From: Planctomycetota bacterium
GTDB lineage: Bacteria; Planctomycetota; Phycisphaerae; Sedimentisphaerales; Anaerobacaceae
Reading direction: 5' to 3'
Assembly (NCBI GenBank): GCA_014384025.1
Contig: JACNGQ010000243.1
Coordinates: forward strand, 1 to 43,912
Length of the DNA: 43,912 nucleotides
Shown: piece after piece, positions 8,833-17,282 of the stretch
Numbering within the stretch: position 1 is the first letter of the stretch
How the letters are laid out: every line of letters begins with the position of its first letter
Notes under the pieces: generated by a model
What the model was told of the DNA's origin: nothing
Database searches by the model: none
The model's input: only the letters and a program-made list of their open reading frames with translations
Position numbers and translations under genes: made by a program

Positions 8833-10014
8833 TTAAAACGTTTGGATGGGAACTTCTGTTCCGGTTTTTTCAGCCGAGATATAGGCGCTATAAATGGTCG
8901 AGATGCAGTCGGCGGCCAAGTTGCTGGTGCTTTCTAAGGTGTCACCGTATGCGATGGTCCTGTAGAAGGCCTCCATTTCCTGTGGATAGCCTGTGAACCA
9001 GTCCTCATCGGGCGACGGATTCGACCAGCCCTGTTTTGTGCCTGTTTTTTCCACTACATAGATATCGGCAAAATTAGAATCCACCGGATTATAAGTTTTC
9101 ATCGCCGTGTTCGGATTGATATTGCAGATTGTCCGGTGGTTGTTCGCCGAGACTTCGAGCCAGTTGTGAATGCCGCCTAAAACGATATCAGAGGCAAAGA
9201 TGTCGGCGATAGTGCCGTCTTCGAAGATAACGTGCATTAAGGAAAAGTCATCGATATCGTGGTAGTCGCATCGGATATGGCCCTTGTCCTCGAATTTTTC
9301 CAGCCGGGTAAGGGCGGCAGTTCGGGCGGAAACCGCTTTCGGACGGATTGGTTTGCCGCTGCGTGCGTTTCCTTCAACGCATTTTAGATAAAGCGCTGCT
9401 GTCAGCGGGTGGCATCCCTTGCCTATCATAACACCGCCACCGGAGAACTTCCAATAGGCATAAGTCGCCGCATGGGAGCCAGAGTGTGCCTCTTCGCCGT
9501 GCATCCAGAGAATCTGCGCACCGGTTTTTTCGATAATCTCCCGCTCCTTTTGAATAGACGGTGCATAAATCCAGTTCTCGGCATAAAGTATCCGGCCTTT
9601 GCTCTTCTTTTCCGCATCGAGCATCCGCTTGATACTCGCAAGGGAATGGTCAAGCGCATCCTGCTTTGGGAAAGTATCGCCGTTGAAGTCTTCCGAGCCG
9701 TCACCGAAGTATCCGGTGAGCGGTTTTTCCACGATGGCGAACTTGTCCTTCTCAAGGGCGGCTACTGCAATAGGTTCATGGGCCACCGGCGGAGTGCAGA
9801 CGTGTATGACATCAACTTTATCGATGAGTTTTTCCATACTGTCATAAGCTGCAATGCCCCGTTTGTCCGCATAGGATTTCGCCTGCTCGGTGTCGGTTGC
9901 GAATACACCTTCGACTTCAACGTTGGTGCCATGGACTTTTTTCAAACATTCGAAATGAAATGTTGCCGCAAAACCGGCGCCGATAATGCCTGTACGAATG
10001 GTTTTCTTTTTCAT
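8833..10014 (-). CDS. Gfo/Idh/MocA-family oxidoreductase
   Basis: The 393-residue protein starts with the dinucleotide-binding fold 'IRTGIIGAGFAATFHFECLK' and contains 'VIHVCTPPVAHEPIAVAAL' and the family hallmark 'IVEKPL' (about 94-99), whose Lys is catalytic. A long C-terminal alpha/beta domain follows with 'WKFSGGGVMIGKGCHPLTAAL', carrying the His often involved in substrate binding. Members are NAD(P)-dependent sugar, inositol or sugar-acid dehydrogenases, and some are glycoside-cleaving. No signal peptide is seen, so it is cytoplasmic. AAAGGAAA precedes the ATG. It lies 36 bases behind the secreted glycosidase gene and 30 bases ahead of the symporter, consistent with oxidation of the sugar released outside and imported. 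Confidence 0.85.
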   Translation of the reverse strand: MKKKTIRTGIIGAGFAATFHFECLKKVHGTNVEVEGVFATDTEQAKSYADKRGIAAYDSMEKLIDKVDVIHVCTPPVAHEPIAVAALEKDKFAIVEKPLTGYFGDGSEDFNGDTFPKQDALDHSLASIKRMLDAEKKSKGRILYAENWIYAPSIQKEREIIEKTGAQILWMHGEEAHSGSHAATYAYWKFSGGGVMIGKGCHPLTAALYLKCVEGNARSGKPIRPKAVSARTAALTRLEKFEDKGHIRCDYHDIDDFSLMHVIFEDGTIADIFASDIVLGGIHNWLEVSANNHRTICNINPNTAMKTYNPVDSNFADIYVVEKTGTKQGWSNPSPDEDWFTGYPQEMEAFYRTIAYGDTLESTSNLAADCISTIYSAYISAEKTGTEVPIQTF

Positions 10015-10050
10015 CTAAGATTTCCTTTCGGGAAAATTCAAAATTCAGAG

Positions 10051-12495
10051 TTAAGGAGCATCCTGTCGCTGGTGTTTGTGAATATCAGTTAATGGCAATG
10101 CACCGCGGGGCCCGATTCTGCTGCCGAAAATTTTTATACCGCCTAATCGGCCTCGGAATTGCCGGTCTTTGCCATGTTGATGGATACTTTCATTGTAGTT
10201 GCCGACTGTAAGTGTGCCGCTTCCTTTGCCTGTAGTGCCGCGGTTATAACTGGTCGTTCTATCAAGCCGGGCTGGTGTATCAACACCACCGAAGTACCAG
10301 CGGACATTATCCTTTTCTCTGGTTTGGTCATATGTAACTGCGAAGAAAGTCCACTTTCCGATATGCAGTTTTTTCGATGAGCTGTCGTTTTTGACACGGT
10401 CGGGCCATTCGTTGACCGCAAGGCGAAGCCGTCCATCCTCAAGGCAAACCATATCTACACCGGAGTGATCATAATTCAGGTTGAACACGATACGATTACC
10501 GCCGCTTCCTGCCTTTAAGCTGGAGGGATTTGCCCAGCCCAAAATAGTAAAAGAACGTAATCCCTCCATTGCCTCGATAGGTTTGTCACCGACGGAAATC
10601 CATTTCCAGGGCTCTCCGTCACCGAAGTCATAAAATCCGTTTTTTGCTCGAACAATTCCGCCATGAAGCTTTGTACGAGGACTATCGTCATTTTTAACTC
10701 CAACCTGCATTATGGGTAAATCGGTTGCTCGGTCCGAAGCGATAGATAAAACGGTACTAGTAGAGAGTCCGTCATCGTCGGTAACAGTCAGTGTTGCTGC
10801 GTATAGACCCGGCTGCTCGTAAACGTGCACAGGGTTTGACTTGGATGAGGATGTTCCATCTCCGAATTCCCAACGAAGCCGATATTTTGTCGGTGTCGAA
10901 AATTTCACTTTAAGGGGAGCGGTACCTTCGGTCGGATTGGCAGATGCTTTTACGTTAGGCCGCATTTTCTCGTCCGATGCGTAAAGGGACAATCGCAGGA
11001 GATAATTGGCTTTGGGCGGGGTAAAGCTGGAACGGCCGGGACCGGCATTGCTTAACGAAGTGACAGTCATGTTCCACGTGTCGATACCGTCAACCTTGTA
11101 TGCCCTTGAGCCCGGAAGGTCTAAGGTTATAGCTGTCGGAGTGCTAAAGTATATGAAATAAAGCTCGCCGGCTTTGGAAAGGAGATAATTGCCGGCGGAA
11201 AGTTCACGAGGTTCCATCTCGGCAAAAGGTGTTGGCTCCATTATCTTTTTCAGGAAGGCAATTCTGGCCGGGCTTTGCCCGTGCAGCACGCCGCCTTTTG
11301 ACCACCATAGCAAGTCTTGAGGGTGCTTGTAAGTTTCGCCATGCCCGACATAACAGCCGCTGATGGTTCCGAGCCAGAATCTGTGAGTTAGTTCCTGGGC
11401 GGTAATTTTACCCCAGCCCTGAGAGATATTCCCTTCGTATTTGCATTCGTCGAACACAATTGGTTTTTTGTATTCATTCCGCCATTCGATACCTCTTGCA
11501 AGGTCCGAGCTTTGGATGCTGGCATGGGTTACCCAGGACTTGTTATGGTCGTAGAAACCGCGACAGTTATGGATACCTCGAAGACGCTGGTATGGATCAT
11601 GCTTTTGAACTATCTGGAAGAAGCGGTCCCAGTCTTCCATTTTTTTTGACTTCATTAAGTCAAACTCGTTTGCAAAGGACCACCACACGTTGCGATAGGC
11701 CGCCGTCCTGGCGACGAAGTAACGAAGATAGTGGTCGTCGGTCTCGGAATTCATATCTTTATAGCCCCAGCGGTCATATGGATGGAAAAGGATAAGGTCG
11801 GTTTCAATTCCCAAATCGCGCAAGTCGCCGATACGCTTCTCGAAGTGCCTGAAGAATTCGGGATTGAAGCGATTGTAATCCCAGTCTTTCAGAGGTTGTC
11901 CTTCGAACGGATAGAATTCGGGCTCGTTCTTGTTGTAAGAATAACTTTTGGGGAAGACGCACATTCGCATTTTATTAAACGGCGCTTCTTTGAGCGTGGC
12001 AAGTGTCTGTTCTTCCATCGCGTTTCCCTGATGTGCCCAGGCATAACAGGTCGTACCGATTTGAAAATAAGGCGTACCGTCCGCGTAGGCAAAATGCCAT
12101 GTCTTGTGCACGCCAACAGGGCCGTGATTATCCGGTGATGGTTTTACACAGGTGAATTGGCCTTTCTTTCCGTTAAGCTCTCTGCGGTTGCTTTTTGTTA
12201 AAAAAGTCCACTTGCCCGGCGAATCCGGCATAAAACGGATGCGATACGTACCGTTGCCGTCATAAAATCCTTCCGGCTCAAAAGCCCGTCCACGCTGCCT
12301 GAACTCTGCACTCAGTTGTACATCGATAAATGGATTTCCTCCTTCAGGCCCCTTTAGCACCAGCTCGAAAATTCCCCAACGTTCGATGATGTTAGAGTTA
12401 GATTTTCCTTCTGCTATGGATGTGGTGACAAGAGCTGCCGAAAATGCCAGAAGCAGTAATTTGACCCACAAAGTGCGGACTCTATTTAGGCGCAT
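10051..12495 (-). CDS. Secreted DUF5060/DUF4038-type glycoside hydrolase with PKD and LamG-like domains
   Basis: The protein has 814 residues. A signal peptide (about 1-29, '[18 protein letters not shown]') is followed by an Ig-like DUF5060-type domain (about 36-118, '[13 protein letters not shown]'). A TIM barrel of the DUF4038 kind covers about 125-430, with 'WWSFANEFD' (Glu277) and '[12 protein letters not shown]' (Glu350) as likely acid/base and nucleophile. A small beta domain (about 430-505) and a PKD domain (about 515-590, '[11 protein letters not shown]') follow, then a LamG/concanavalin-like domain (about 600-800). The PKD and LamG parts probably bind polysaccharide or anchor the enzyme. 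It is the first gene of the operon, with AGGAGG upstream at a rather long 12-base spacing. The substrate is unknown; relatives act on plant or algal polysaccharide side chains. Confidence 0.75.
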   Translation of the reverse strand: MRLNRVRTLWVKLLLLAFSAALVTTSIAEGKSNSNIIERWGIFELVLKGPEGGNPFIDVQLSAEFRQRGRAFEPEGFYDGNGTYRIRFMPDSPGKWTFLTKSNRRELNGKKGQFTCVKPSPDNHGPVGVHKTWHFAYADGTPYFQIGTTCYAWAHQGNAMEEQTLATLKEAPFNKMRMCVFPKSYSYNKNEPEFYPFEGQPLKDWDYNRFNPEFFRHFEKRIGDLRDLGIETDLILFHPYDRWGYKDMNSETDDHYLRYFVARTAAYRNVWWSFANEFDLMKSKKMEDWDRFFQIVQKHDPYQRLRGIHNCRGFYDHNKSWVTHASIQSSDLARGIEWRNEYKKPIVFDECKYEGNISQGWGKITAQELTHRFWLGTISGCYVGHGETYKHPQDLLWWSKGGVLHGQSPARIAFLKKIMEPTPFAEMEPRELSAGNYLLSKAGELYFIYFSTPTAITLDLPGSRAYKVDGIDTWNMTVTSLSNAGPGRSSFTPPKANYLLRLSLYASDEKMRPNVKASANPTEGTAPLKVKFSTPTKYRLRWEFGDGTSSSKSNPVHVYEQPGLYAATLTVTDDDGLSTSTVLSIASDRATDLPIMQVGVKNDDSPRTKLHGGIVRAKNGFYDFGDGEPWKWISVGDKPIEAMEGLRSFTILGWANPSSLKAGSGGNRIVFNLNYDHSGVDMVCLEDGRLRLAVNEWPDRVKNDSSSKKLHIGKWTFFAVTYDQTREKDNVRWYFGGVDTPARLDRTTSYNRGTTGKGSGTLTVGNYNESIHQHGKDRQFRGRLGGIKIFGSRIGPRGALPLTDIHKHQRQDAP

Positions 12496-12572
12496 TTGCC
12501 GTATATTCCTCCTGTTCTTTTAAGGTTTTCAGCAAAATGTATAGAGATAGAGGCGATTCGCAAAACGCCTTA

Positions 12573-14459
12573 CTACCCGGTCGTTAAATCGAACGGCGAA
12601 ACGTAATCTCCGTGTTGTTCGCGCAGGTCATTCAGACGCTCGCGCGTATCTTCCAGGGTGTCATACACAATCTGCGGGCTTCCGGGAACGTTCTCTTTAT
12701 GGTATTTCTCCACGCGGCCGATCTTGGCCAGGTTTTCAGGTACTCTAATGGTAAATTGTTTGATGTAATCTTCTTTTGTGTACTCTTTATCAAGGACCTG
12801 CTTGAACAGCTTTACGAGGTCCTCGTAACAGGGTATCTGCCCGGTTGGACAGGTAATCGCATCTACATCGCTGTGTACGCGAAGCTCCATCCATTTGACC
12901 CAGACATGCTTATCACGAACGCCGTTTACAAACTTGCCTTCCTTGTCCCTCAGGAAATAATTCACGCCGAACACCAAAGGCGGCTTTTTAATATCGTTGA
13001 CAAAGTCCACATTATTCTGAATGTACTTGCCGAGGGGAATCGCCAGAAAGTCCTGAATACTCATAAGGTTGATTTCCATCACGCCTTCTTCACCGATGAT
13101 CGCAAAAGTTGTTTCCGTTTCGAGTGAAGCACCGTACAAGACGATACCATGTGCCCAGTTAAAGCTCTGCTGAACCGGTACGGATGCCTTGGGGTCTCGT
13201 CCTCCGTACATTACACCTCCGAGGACAACGCCTTCGGGATTATCCAGCTCGGGGTCGCAATTGGCCAGCGCCTTCAATGCAACTGCATATCTTGCGTTCT
13301 TATGGGCAGGCGGTATCTCTTTTCCCTTTGCGTCTTTCTTTCCTTTGAACCATTCGCCTGAGAAATTGACACCTTTATCCGGTATATCTTCTCCCATTCC
13401 AAGCCAGTAAGGCTTTTTATCAGAAACCAGAATATTCGAAATAATCACCTCGCCGGGATTATGCAGCACGTCCCAAATATTAGGGTCGTCCTTGGCATTG
13501 ACATTTTGGATAATACCGAAGATTCCAGCTTCGGTGTTTACCGCTCTAAACTCGCCGTCAATGTTCCTGAAATATGCGATATCATCGCCCAATATAGTCT
13601 CACCCGGCAGCATAGCTGTCGAGGTTCTGCCGCATGCACTCGGAAAGGCACCGGCCAGATAGGTCTTTCGTCCTCCCGGGCCGTGAACACCCGATATGAA
13701 CATATGCTCGGCCAGCCAGCCCTCCCGGTCTGCTCTGCGAATCGTAAGCCTCAAGGCCAGCTTCTTAAGCCCCATTGTATTGCCGCCGTACTGCGTATTG
13801 ACACTGTACATCGTGTCTGTTGTGTAATCCATATAGACACGCTTGTTTTCCACATCAACGCTGACCATATCATCGCTCATTTCACCTGCTGAGTGCAGAA
13901 AACAGAAGACGTTGTCATCACTGCCAATCTTGCAGAACTGCTCATAAGCGGTGCGGTATAGCAAATCCTCGCTGTGCGCCACATACCATGAATCTGTAGC
14001 CTGAATGCATGGGCTGCTAAATACCGAATCTCTCGGTCCCAACATTAAAAACCGCAGAATCATTGTCCTGCCCTTCATTGAATCTTTCATAAGACCGCGC
14101 ACCTCGGCAAGGCCTTCTTCCCGTCCTATCTGATTCAGTGCCTTGCTCAGGGTCTCAGTTTTCGGCACCAGATACTTTGTAATCTCTCTGTCCCGGCCCT
14201 GGTCATTAATACCGTCGAAGTGATATGTGTGCCCGGGGGTTTCCAAAGGTGATTCTTCCCCGTTTTTAATAGACATTTCGCGAACATGACTTATATCTTC
14301 GTCAGAATCTGTGCATACAAAAACTGTCTCAGGACTCGTCAGCTCTATAGCATCAGCGACAAATTCGTGTATTTTGGCATTATTAACGGCCATCAGCCTG
14401 TCGTAGTTTTCGGCAGTCAGTTTTTGCTTCAATAATTTATTTACATTAGACATAGACAA
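12573..14459 (-). CDS. pckG: GTP-type phosphoenolpyruvate carboxykinase, divergent
   Basis: The protein has 628 residues and is alignable by eye to GTP-dependent PEPCK, which interconverts oxaloacetate and PEP plus CO2. Conserved parts are 'MGLKKLALR' (metal-binding Lys), 'REGWLAEHM' (metal-binding His252), 'GAFPSACGRTSTAML' (P-loop with the hyper-reactive Cys276) and 'LGDDIAYF' (metal-binding Asp). Two differences stand out. The P-loop Lys is Arg278, and the guanine-pocket segment after 'VNYFLRDKEGKF' lacks the usual WPGFGEN. It has its own promoter (14504-14533). The annotated start is TTG, 7 bases after AAGGAG; an ATG two codons on is the alternative. The function is probably kept, but nucleotide use is uncertain. 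Confidence 0.85.
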   Translation of the reverse strand: MSMSNVNKLLKQKLTAENYDRLMAVNNAKIHEFVADAIELTSPETVFVCTDSDEDISHVREMSIKNGEESPLETPGHTYHFDGINDQGRDREITKYLVPKTETLSKALNQIGREEGLAEVRGLMKDSMKGRTMILRFLMLGPRDSVFSSPCIQATDSWYVAHSEDLLYRTAYEQFCKIGSDDNVFCFLHSAGEMSDDMVSVDVENKRVYMDYTTDTMYSVNTQYGGNTMGLKKLALRLTIRRADREGWLAEHMFISGVHGPGGRKTYLAGAFPSACGRTSTAMLPGETILGDDIAYFRNIDGEFRAVNTEAGIFGIIQNVNAKDDPNIWDVLHNPGEVIISNILVSDKKPYWLGMGEDIPDKGVNFSGEWFKGKKDAKGKEIPPAHKNARYAVALKALANCDPELDNPEGVVLGGVMYGGRDPKASVPVQQSFNWAHGIVLYGASLETETTFAIIGEEGVMEINLMSIQDFLAIPLGKYIQNNVDFVNDIKKPPLVFGVNYFLRDKEGKFVNGVRDKHVWVKWMELRVHSDVDAITCPTGQIPCYEDLVKLFKQVLDKEYTKEDYIKQFTIRVPENLAKIGRVEKYHKENVPGSPQIVYDTLEDTRERLNDLREQHGDYVSPFDLTTG

Positions 14460-14503
14460 TCATTAACTCCTTAATATTTATTAGAATTGAAAAAAGTTAG
14501 GGA

Positions 14504-14533
14504 ATTTTAACCGATAGAGCCAACAGACGTCAA
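14504..14533 (-). promoter_or_regulatory. Sigma70-type promoter of the PEPCK gene
   Basis: On the minus strand TTGACG (14533-14528) is followed after 18 bases by TAAAAT (14509-14504), giving a leader of about 40 bases before the start codon. The match to the -35/-10 consensus is good, and it is the only such pair between this gene and the upstream Cys-rich gene. Confidence 0.6.
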
Positions 14534-14692
14534 CTCCTTTTCGTTCTTGTATTCTCATGTTTTTGAACCTTGACCTGAATGGGACCTTATCGACAGTGAA
14601 TTGATGTACTTTTTCGAGCATGTCTTAGCCTCTGGTTTGAATTCTGTCCTTACTTATCCATTGGTATTATCTAAATCCCAAGCTGCTGTTTT

Positions 14693-15184
14693 TCAAACCG
14701 CTCCCCATAGTTGCATATGTCGGATGACATCTCCTGATTTGATTGTGGTACCATTAGTGCATCCGGTCACATTGCAGAACGAAATTGCGTTATTAAAATC
14801 GAGCATGGGAGTCAAACCGATAACAACCATGTCCGCATCGGATTTGCAGCTGCAGTTAACCAATTTCTTAAACATAACACCACAGTGCGGGCAGTATAAT
14901 TCGTCTTTTACTCCGTTTTCAAGCTTACCAGAGAGGATAATCTTGTCAAAGTCATCCTGAATTGCCGATAGAACAAACTCTCCTTCCATACCCGGTCGCT
15001 TAAATTTAATCCGAAGTCCGGGGGCACTGTTTATTTCATGTTCCTTGTCAATAATATTACAGCCGTTAGGACAGTACACCTCGGTTACAACATATCTTAC
15101 TTTTTTCTCGTCGATATCTTTCGTACCTTTTTTCCGCTTCCCGAGTGGAATAATCAATCTTCCGTCTTTACTGAATCGTTCCAT
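14693..15184 (-). CDS. Cys-rich protein of unknown function (163 aa)
   Basis: This protein is not recognised. The chosen ATG (15184) has AAGGA 8 bases upstream, while the longer frame back to 15280 has no ribosome site. Three Cys groups are visible: 'YCPNGCN' (a CxxxC), 'LYCPHCGVMFKKLVNCSCK' (CxxC plus CxC) and 'SFCNVTGC' (CxxxxC). The Cys spacing suggests one or two structural zinc sites. The N-terminal part reads 'RLIIPLGKRKKGTKDIDEKK' and the C-terminus is short and hydrophobic. There is no signal peptide or membrane segment. It is monocistronic or follows a small ORF at 15225-15323, and its DNA is more AT-rich than its neighbours. A rubredoxin-like or zinc-ribbon role is possible but unproven. 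Confidence 0.65.
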   Translation of the reverse strand: MERFSKDGRLIIPLGKRKKGTKDIDEKKVRYVVTEVYCPNGCNIIDKEHEINSAPGLRIKFKRPGMEGEFVLSAIQDDFDKIILSGKLENGVKDELYCPHCGVMFKKLVNCSCKSDADMVVIGLTPMLDFNNAISFCNVTGCTNGTTIKSGDVIRHMQLWGAV

Positions 15185-15224
15185 GCTCAATTCCTTTTTT
15201 TCCTGACATTTGCATTTAACACTC

Positions 15225-15323
15225 TTAGAAACACTTTTTCGCCTTTGGCCGGCCAAAGTAACAGAGTTCGACAACAACATCTTCCATTTTTGTGAACTCC
15301 ACTCGCTTACTTTGTTTACTCAT
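15225..15323 (-). CDS. Possible 32-aa ORF upstream of the Cys-rich gene
   Basis: An ATG at 15323 follows AGGGA at 8 bases and opens a 32-codon frame ending in TAA at 15225, 40 bases before the Cys-rich gene. The peptide begins MSKQSKRVEFTKMEDVVVEL and ends with two Cys. It could be a small protein or a leader peptide; it could also be chance. Confidence 0.3.
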   Translation of the reverse strand: MSKQSKRVEFTKMEDVVVELCYFGRPKAKKCF

Positions 15324-15339
15324 CAACACTTCCCTGAAT

Positions 15340-16284
15340 CTAACAATTAGCTATACTATGAAGCTGTTCACTTGTTCTCGAGTCCAGAGTATTTCTTTTG
15401 AACAATAAAAGACGATAAGTTTTGAATTTTTTAAAGTTCTCTCCTGTTCTTTGGCCACTCAAATATTTTGTATAACACTTGTCTATTTTATTTTTGTATT
15501 TCCACTTCAGAAATTTCGAAATAAAAGGGTATCTATTGTCCATAAGTTGCTCTAACAAATTCATAACAGGGTGAACAACATCTTTAAATATATGGTCTTC
15601 AATATCTATGTTTGGTGCCGTTTCTTCAGTGATGTCCAAGTCTTTAATGAGTTCAAAAGGATATTCAGAGATAATACTATAGAAACTTGTTAACGGATGT
15701 CCTCCCGATATATGACACTTGCCCTTGACAGTAGTTCTAAAAACATCACAGATTAGCAGGCAACCATCATAATTCAAAAGGCTGAGTGTCTTTTCTATTG
15801 CTTCTTCAGGATTAATATATTGAAAACTTTCGCTAAACAAAATAAGATCATATTGATCCTTTGTCTGCAATTGCTCGTAGTAACATTCGAAAACTTTGCT
15901 TCCGTTCCCCAATAAATCGCGAGCATGTTTGGTAAGAAAGGGGCTCGGAGATACACAATCTACACGATATCCCATATCGAGTAACTTCTTGGCTATTTGA
16001 CCCATACCGCACCCGACATCCAGTATTGTTTCTACATCCTCTGGAATATGTGAAATTAGAAAGTTGGCATAATTTTCCTGGGCTTTACATAGGTTAGGTA
16101 AATCAACCTCAAGGTCCTTAGTCCAATACCCATAATGAAGATGCTCTAACTTTAGGAACTGCTTGCCACAGATCGCGGCAATTTCCAGACCTATCTCACA
16201 GGACACTGTTTTCTTGTCTTTTTTTATAGTTTTCACATCGGATTTGCTGCCCATAACCACAGCTACATTAGGACTTGTCGCCAT
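15340..16284 (-). CDS. Class I SAM-dependent methyltransferase
   Basis: The protein has 314 residues from the chosen ATG at 16284, which follows AAGGAGG at about 9 bases; a TTG three codons earlier is too close to that site. The SAM-binding motif 'ILDVGCGMGQIAKKLL' (motif I) is followed by 'YRVDCVSPSPFLTKHA' and 'YDLILFSESFQYI', the order typical of class I Rossmann methyltransferases acting on small molecules or lipids. There are no membrane segments. The gene overlaps the end of the gamma-carbonic anhydrase gene by 17 bases, so the two are co-transcribed and coupled. The substrate is unknown. The C-terminal 100 residues are Lys-rich and unlike common families. Confidence 0.75.
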   Translation of the reverse strand: MATSPNVAVVMGSKSDVKTIKKDKKTVSCEIGLEIAAICGKQFLKLEHLHYGYWTKDLEVDLPNLCKAQENYANFLISHIPEDVETILDVGCGMGQIAKKLLDMGYRVDCVSPSPFLTKHARDLLGNGSKVFECYYEQLQTKDQYDLILFSESFQYINPEEAIEKTLSLLNYDGCLLICDVFRTTVKGKCHISGGHPLTSFYSIISEYPFELIKDLDITEETAPNIDIEDHIFKDVVHPVMNLLEQLMDNRYPFISKFLKWKYKNKIDKCYTKYLSGQRTGENFKKFKTYRLLLFKRNTLDSRTSEQLHSIANC

Positions 16285-16876
16285 ACGTATCAACCTCCTT
16301 CTTTTTAAGCCCGATGTATCCCTTGGCCAGATTCAAGTTTGCAGCTACAACTTTTTCCATGAATTCACTCTCTGTCAGACTCGTAGTACTTACGAACCTT
16401 ACCATATGCTCTCGACATAAAACTGAAACTGTAGAAGGAACAAGAGATTTCGAGTCCAATTTAACTCCCTGAATAACGGCGCCCGTGCCGACAAATACTC
16501 CATCTCCCAATATGGCATCAAACACCTTTGCACCAAATCCAACAAAACAACCATCGCCCAGCGTGCATGGCCCGTGAATAATACAACCGTGCCCCAACGA
16601 TGTCCGCTGTCCAACCGTAACCTTCGTTCCACCAAGTGCATGGATAATTACGCCATCCTGAACATTACATTCAGGTCCGATCTCAATCGGCGACACATTG
16701 CCATTGTCATCAGTTTCATCTGCCCTGATAACCGCGTTGGGACCGACAAAAACTTTAGCACCAATATCTATCTTGCCAATGATTTGAGCGGTCGGGTCGA
16801 TATAGGCAGTCGAATCAACCTGAGGCCAATCACCATTTGGATTAGGACAGAGAAATATGTTTGATTTACTTCTCAT
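16268..16876 (-). CDS. Gamma-class carbonic anhydrase-like hexapeptide-repeat protein
   Basis: The protein has 202 residues. Left-handed beta-helix hexapeptides run from about 22 to 150 ('AYIDPTAQIIGKIDIGAKVF', 'VTVGQRTSLGHGCIIHGPCT'). His79 ('GVIIH'), His96 and His101 ('GHGCIIH') have the 17 and 5 spacing of the zinc ligands in compact gamma-carbonic anhydrases. A C-terminal helix (about 165-190, 'VVAANLNLAKGYIGL') resembles that of Cam/CcmM-type proteins. The enzyme would hydrate CO2 to bicarbonate in the cytoplasm as a trimer. Only a weak ribosome site (AAGAAG) precedes the ATG. The PEPCK gene nearby also handles CO2, but a functional link is inference. Confidence 0.8.
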   Translation of the reverse strand: MRSKSNIFLCPNPNGDWPQVDSTAYIDPTAQIIGKIDIGAKVFVGPNAVIRADETDDNGNVSPIEIGPECNVQDGVIIHALGGTKVTVGQRTSLGHGCIIHGPCTLGDGCFVGFGAKVFDAILGDGVFVGTGAVIQGVKLDSKSLVPSTVSVLCREHMVRFVSTTSLTESEFMEKVVAANLNLAKGYIGLKKKEVDTYGDKS

Positions 16877-17192
16877 GAATCTTCTTTCTTATCACTTCTT
16901 TAAATTCCAGAAGAATAGTAAGTCCACTGCAGGTCCAGGCTGACTGGATACCAAACGATTGAAAACGCCCCACCTGGCAAATTCATAGTAGAGTATATTG
17001 CTCCTTCAGCTGTCAAATCTTTTCGATAGCCTGACCAATACTTACATCGCTGTTCCTGATTTGCTCTATATCTATTTCAAGTGTTAAGCTTTAATACTTT
17101 ACCTGCCTTTCTTGACTTTTTGAAAACGCATCGGTTTGTTTTTTTCGCTGTCATAACAGGTACTCGCGAAGCCTCTTGGGCCAAAAGTATAA
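16877..17192 (-). other. 316-base stretch without a confident gene
   Basis: No convincing gene or terminator is seen. On the minus strand one frame stays open for 58 codons (17076 to 16900) directly behind a TGA, in the same frame as a 61-codon open stretch upstream (17262-17077). The lower part reads like protein ('YWSGYRKDLTAEGAIYS', 'FSIVWYPVSLDLQWTYY') but has no start codon with a ribosome site. It may be a decayed gene. Confidence 0.35.
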
Positions 17193-17282
17193 TTATTCCT
17201 TCCCCTTTTTGTTCAAGAATCCACCAATAATCATTACAATAACGCTTATGACCATTAAGCAAATAAAAGTGCCGTTATTCAT
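17193..17282 (-). CDS. Small single-TM protein, 29 aa, coupled to the HAD gene
   Basis: The ATG overlaps the TGA of the HAD-phosphatase gene (ATGA), and AGGAG lies 7 bases upstream inside that gene's last codons. The 29 residues consist of a short polar start, one hydrophobic helix (FICLMVISVIVMIIGGFL) and a positively charged end (NKKGKE), the profile of a small inner-membrane protein with its C-terminus in the cytoplasm. It is too short for family assignment. Confidence 0.5.
   Translation of the reverse strand: MNNGTFICLMVISVIVMIIGGFLNKKGKE

Noticed and set aside
17077-17262. 61-codon minus-strand ORF
   Set aside because: It overlaps the better supported 29-aa ORF, has no ribosome site and no recognisable motif; kept only as part of a possible decayed frame.
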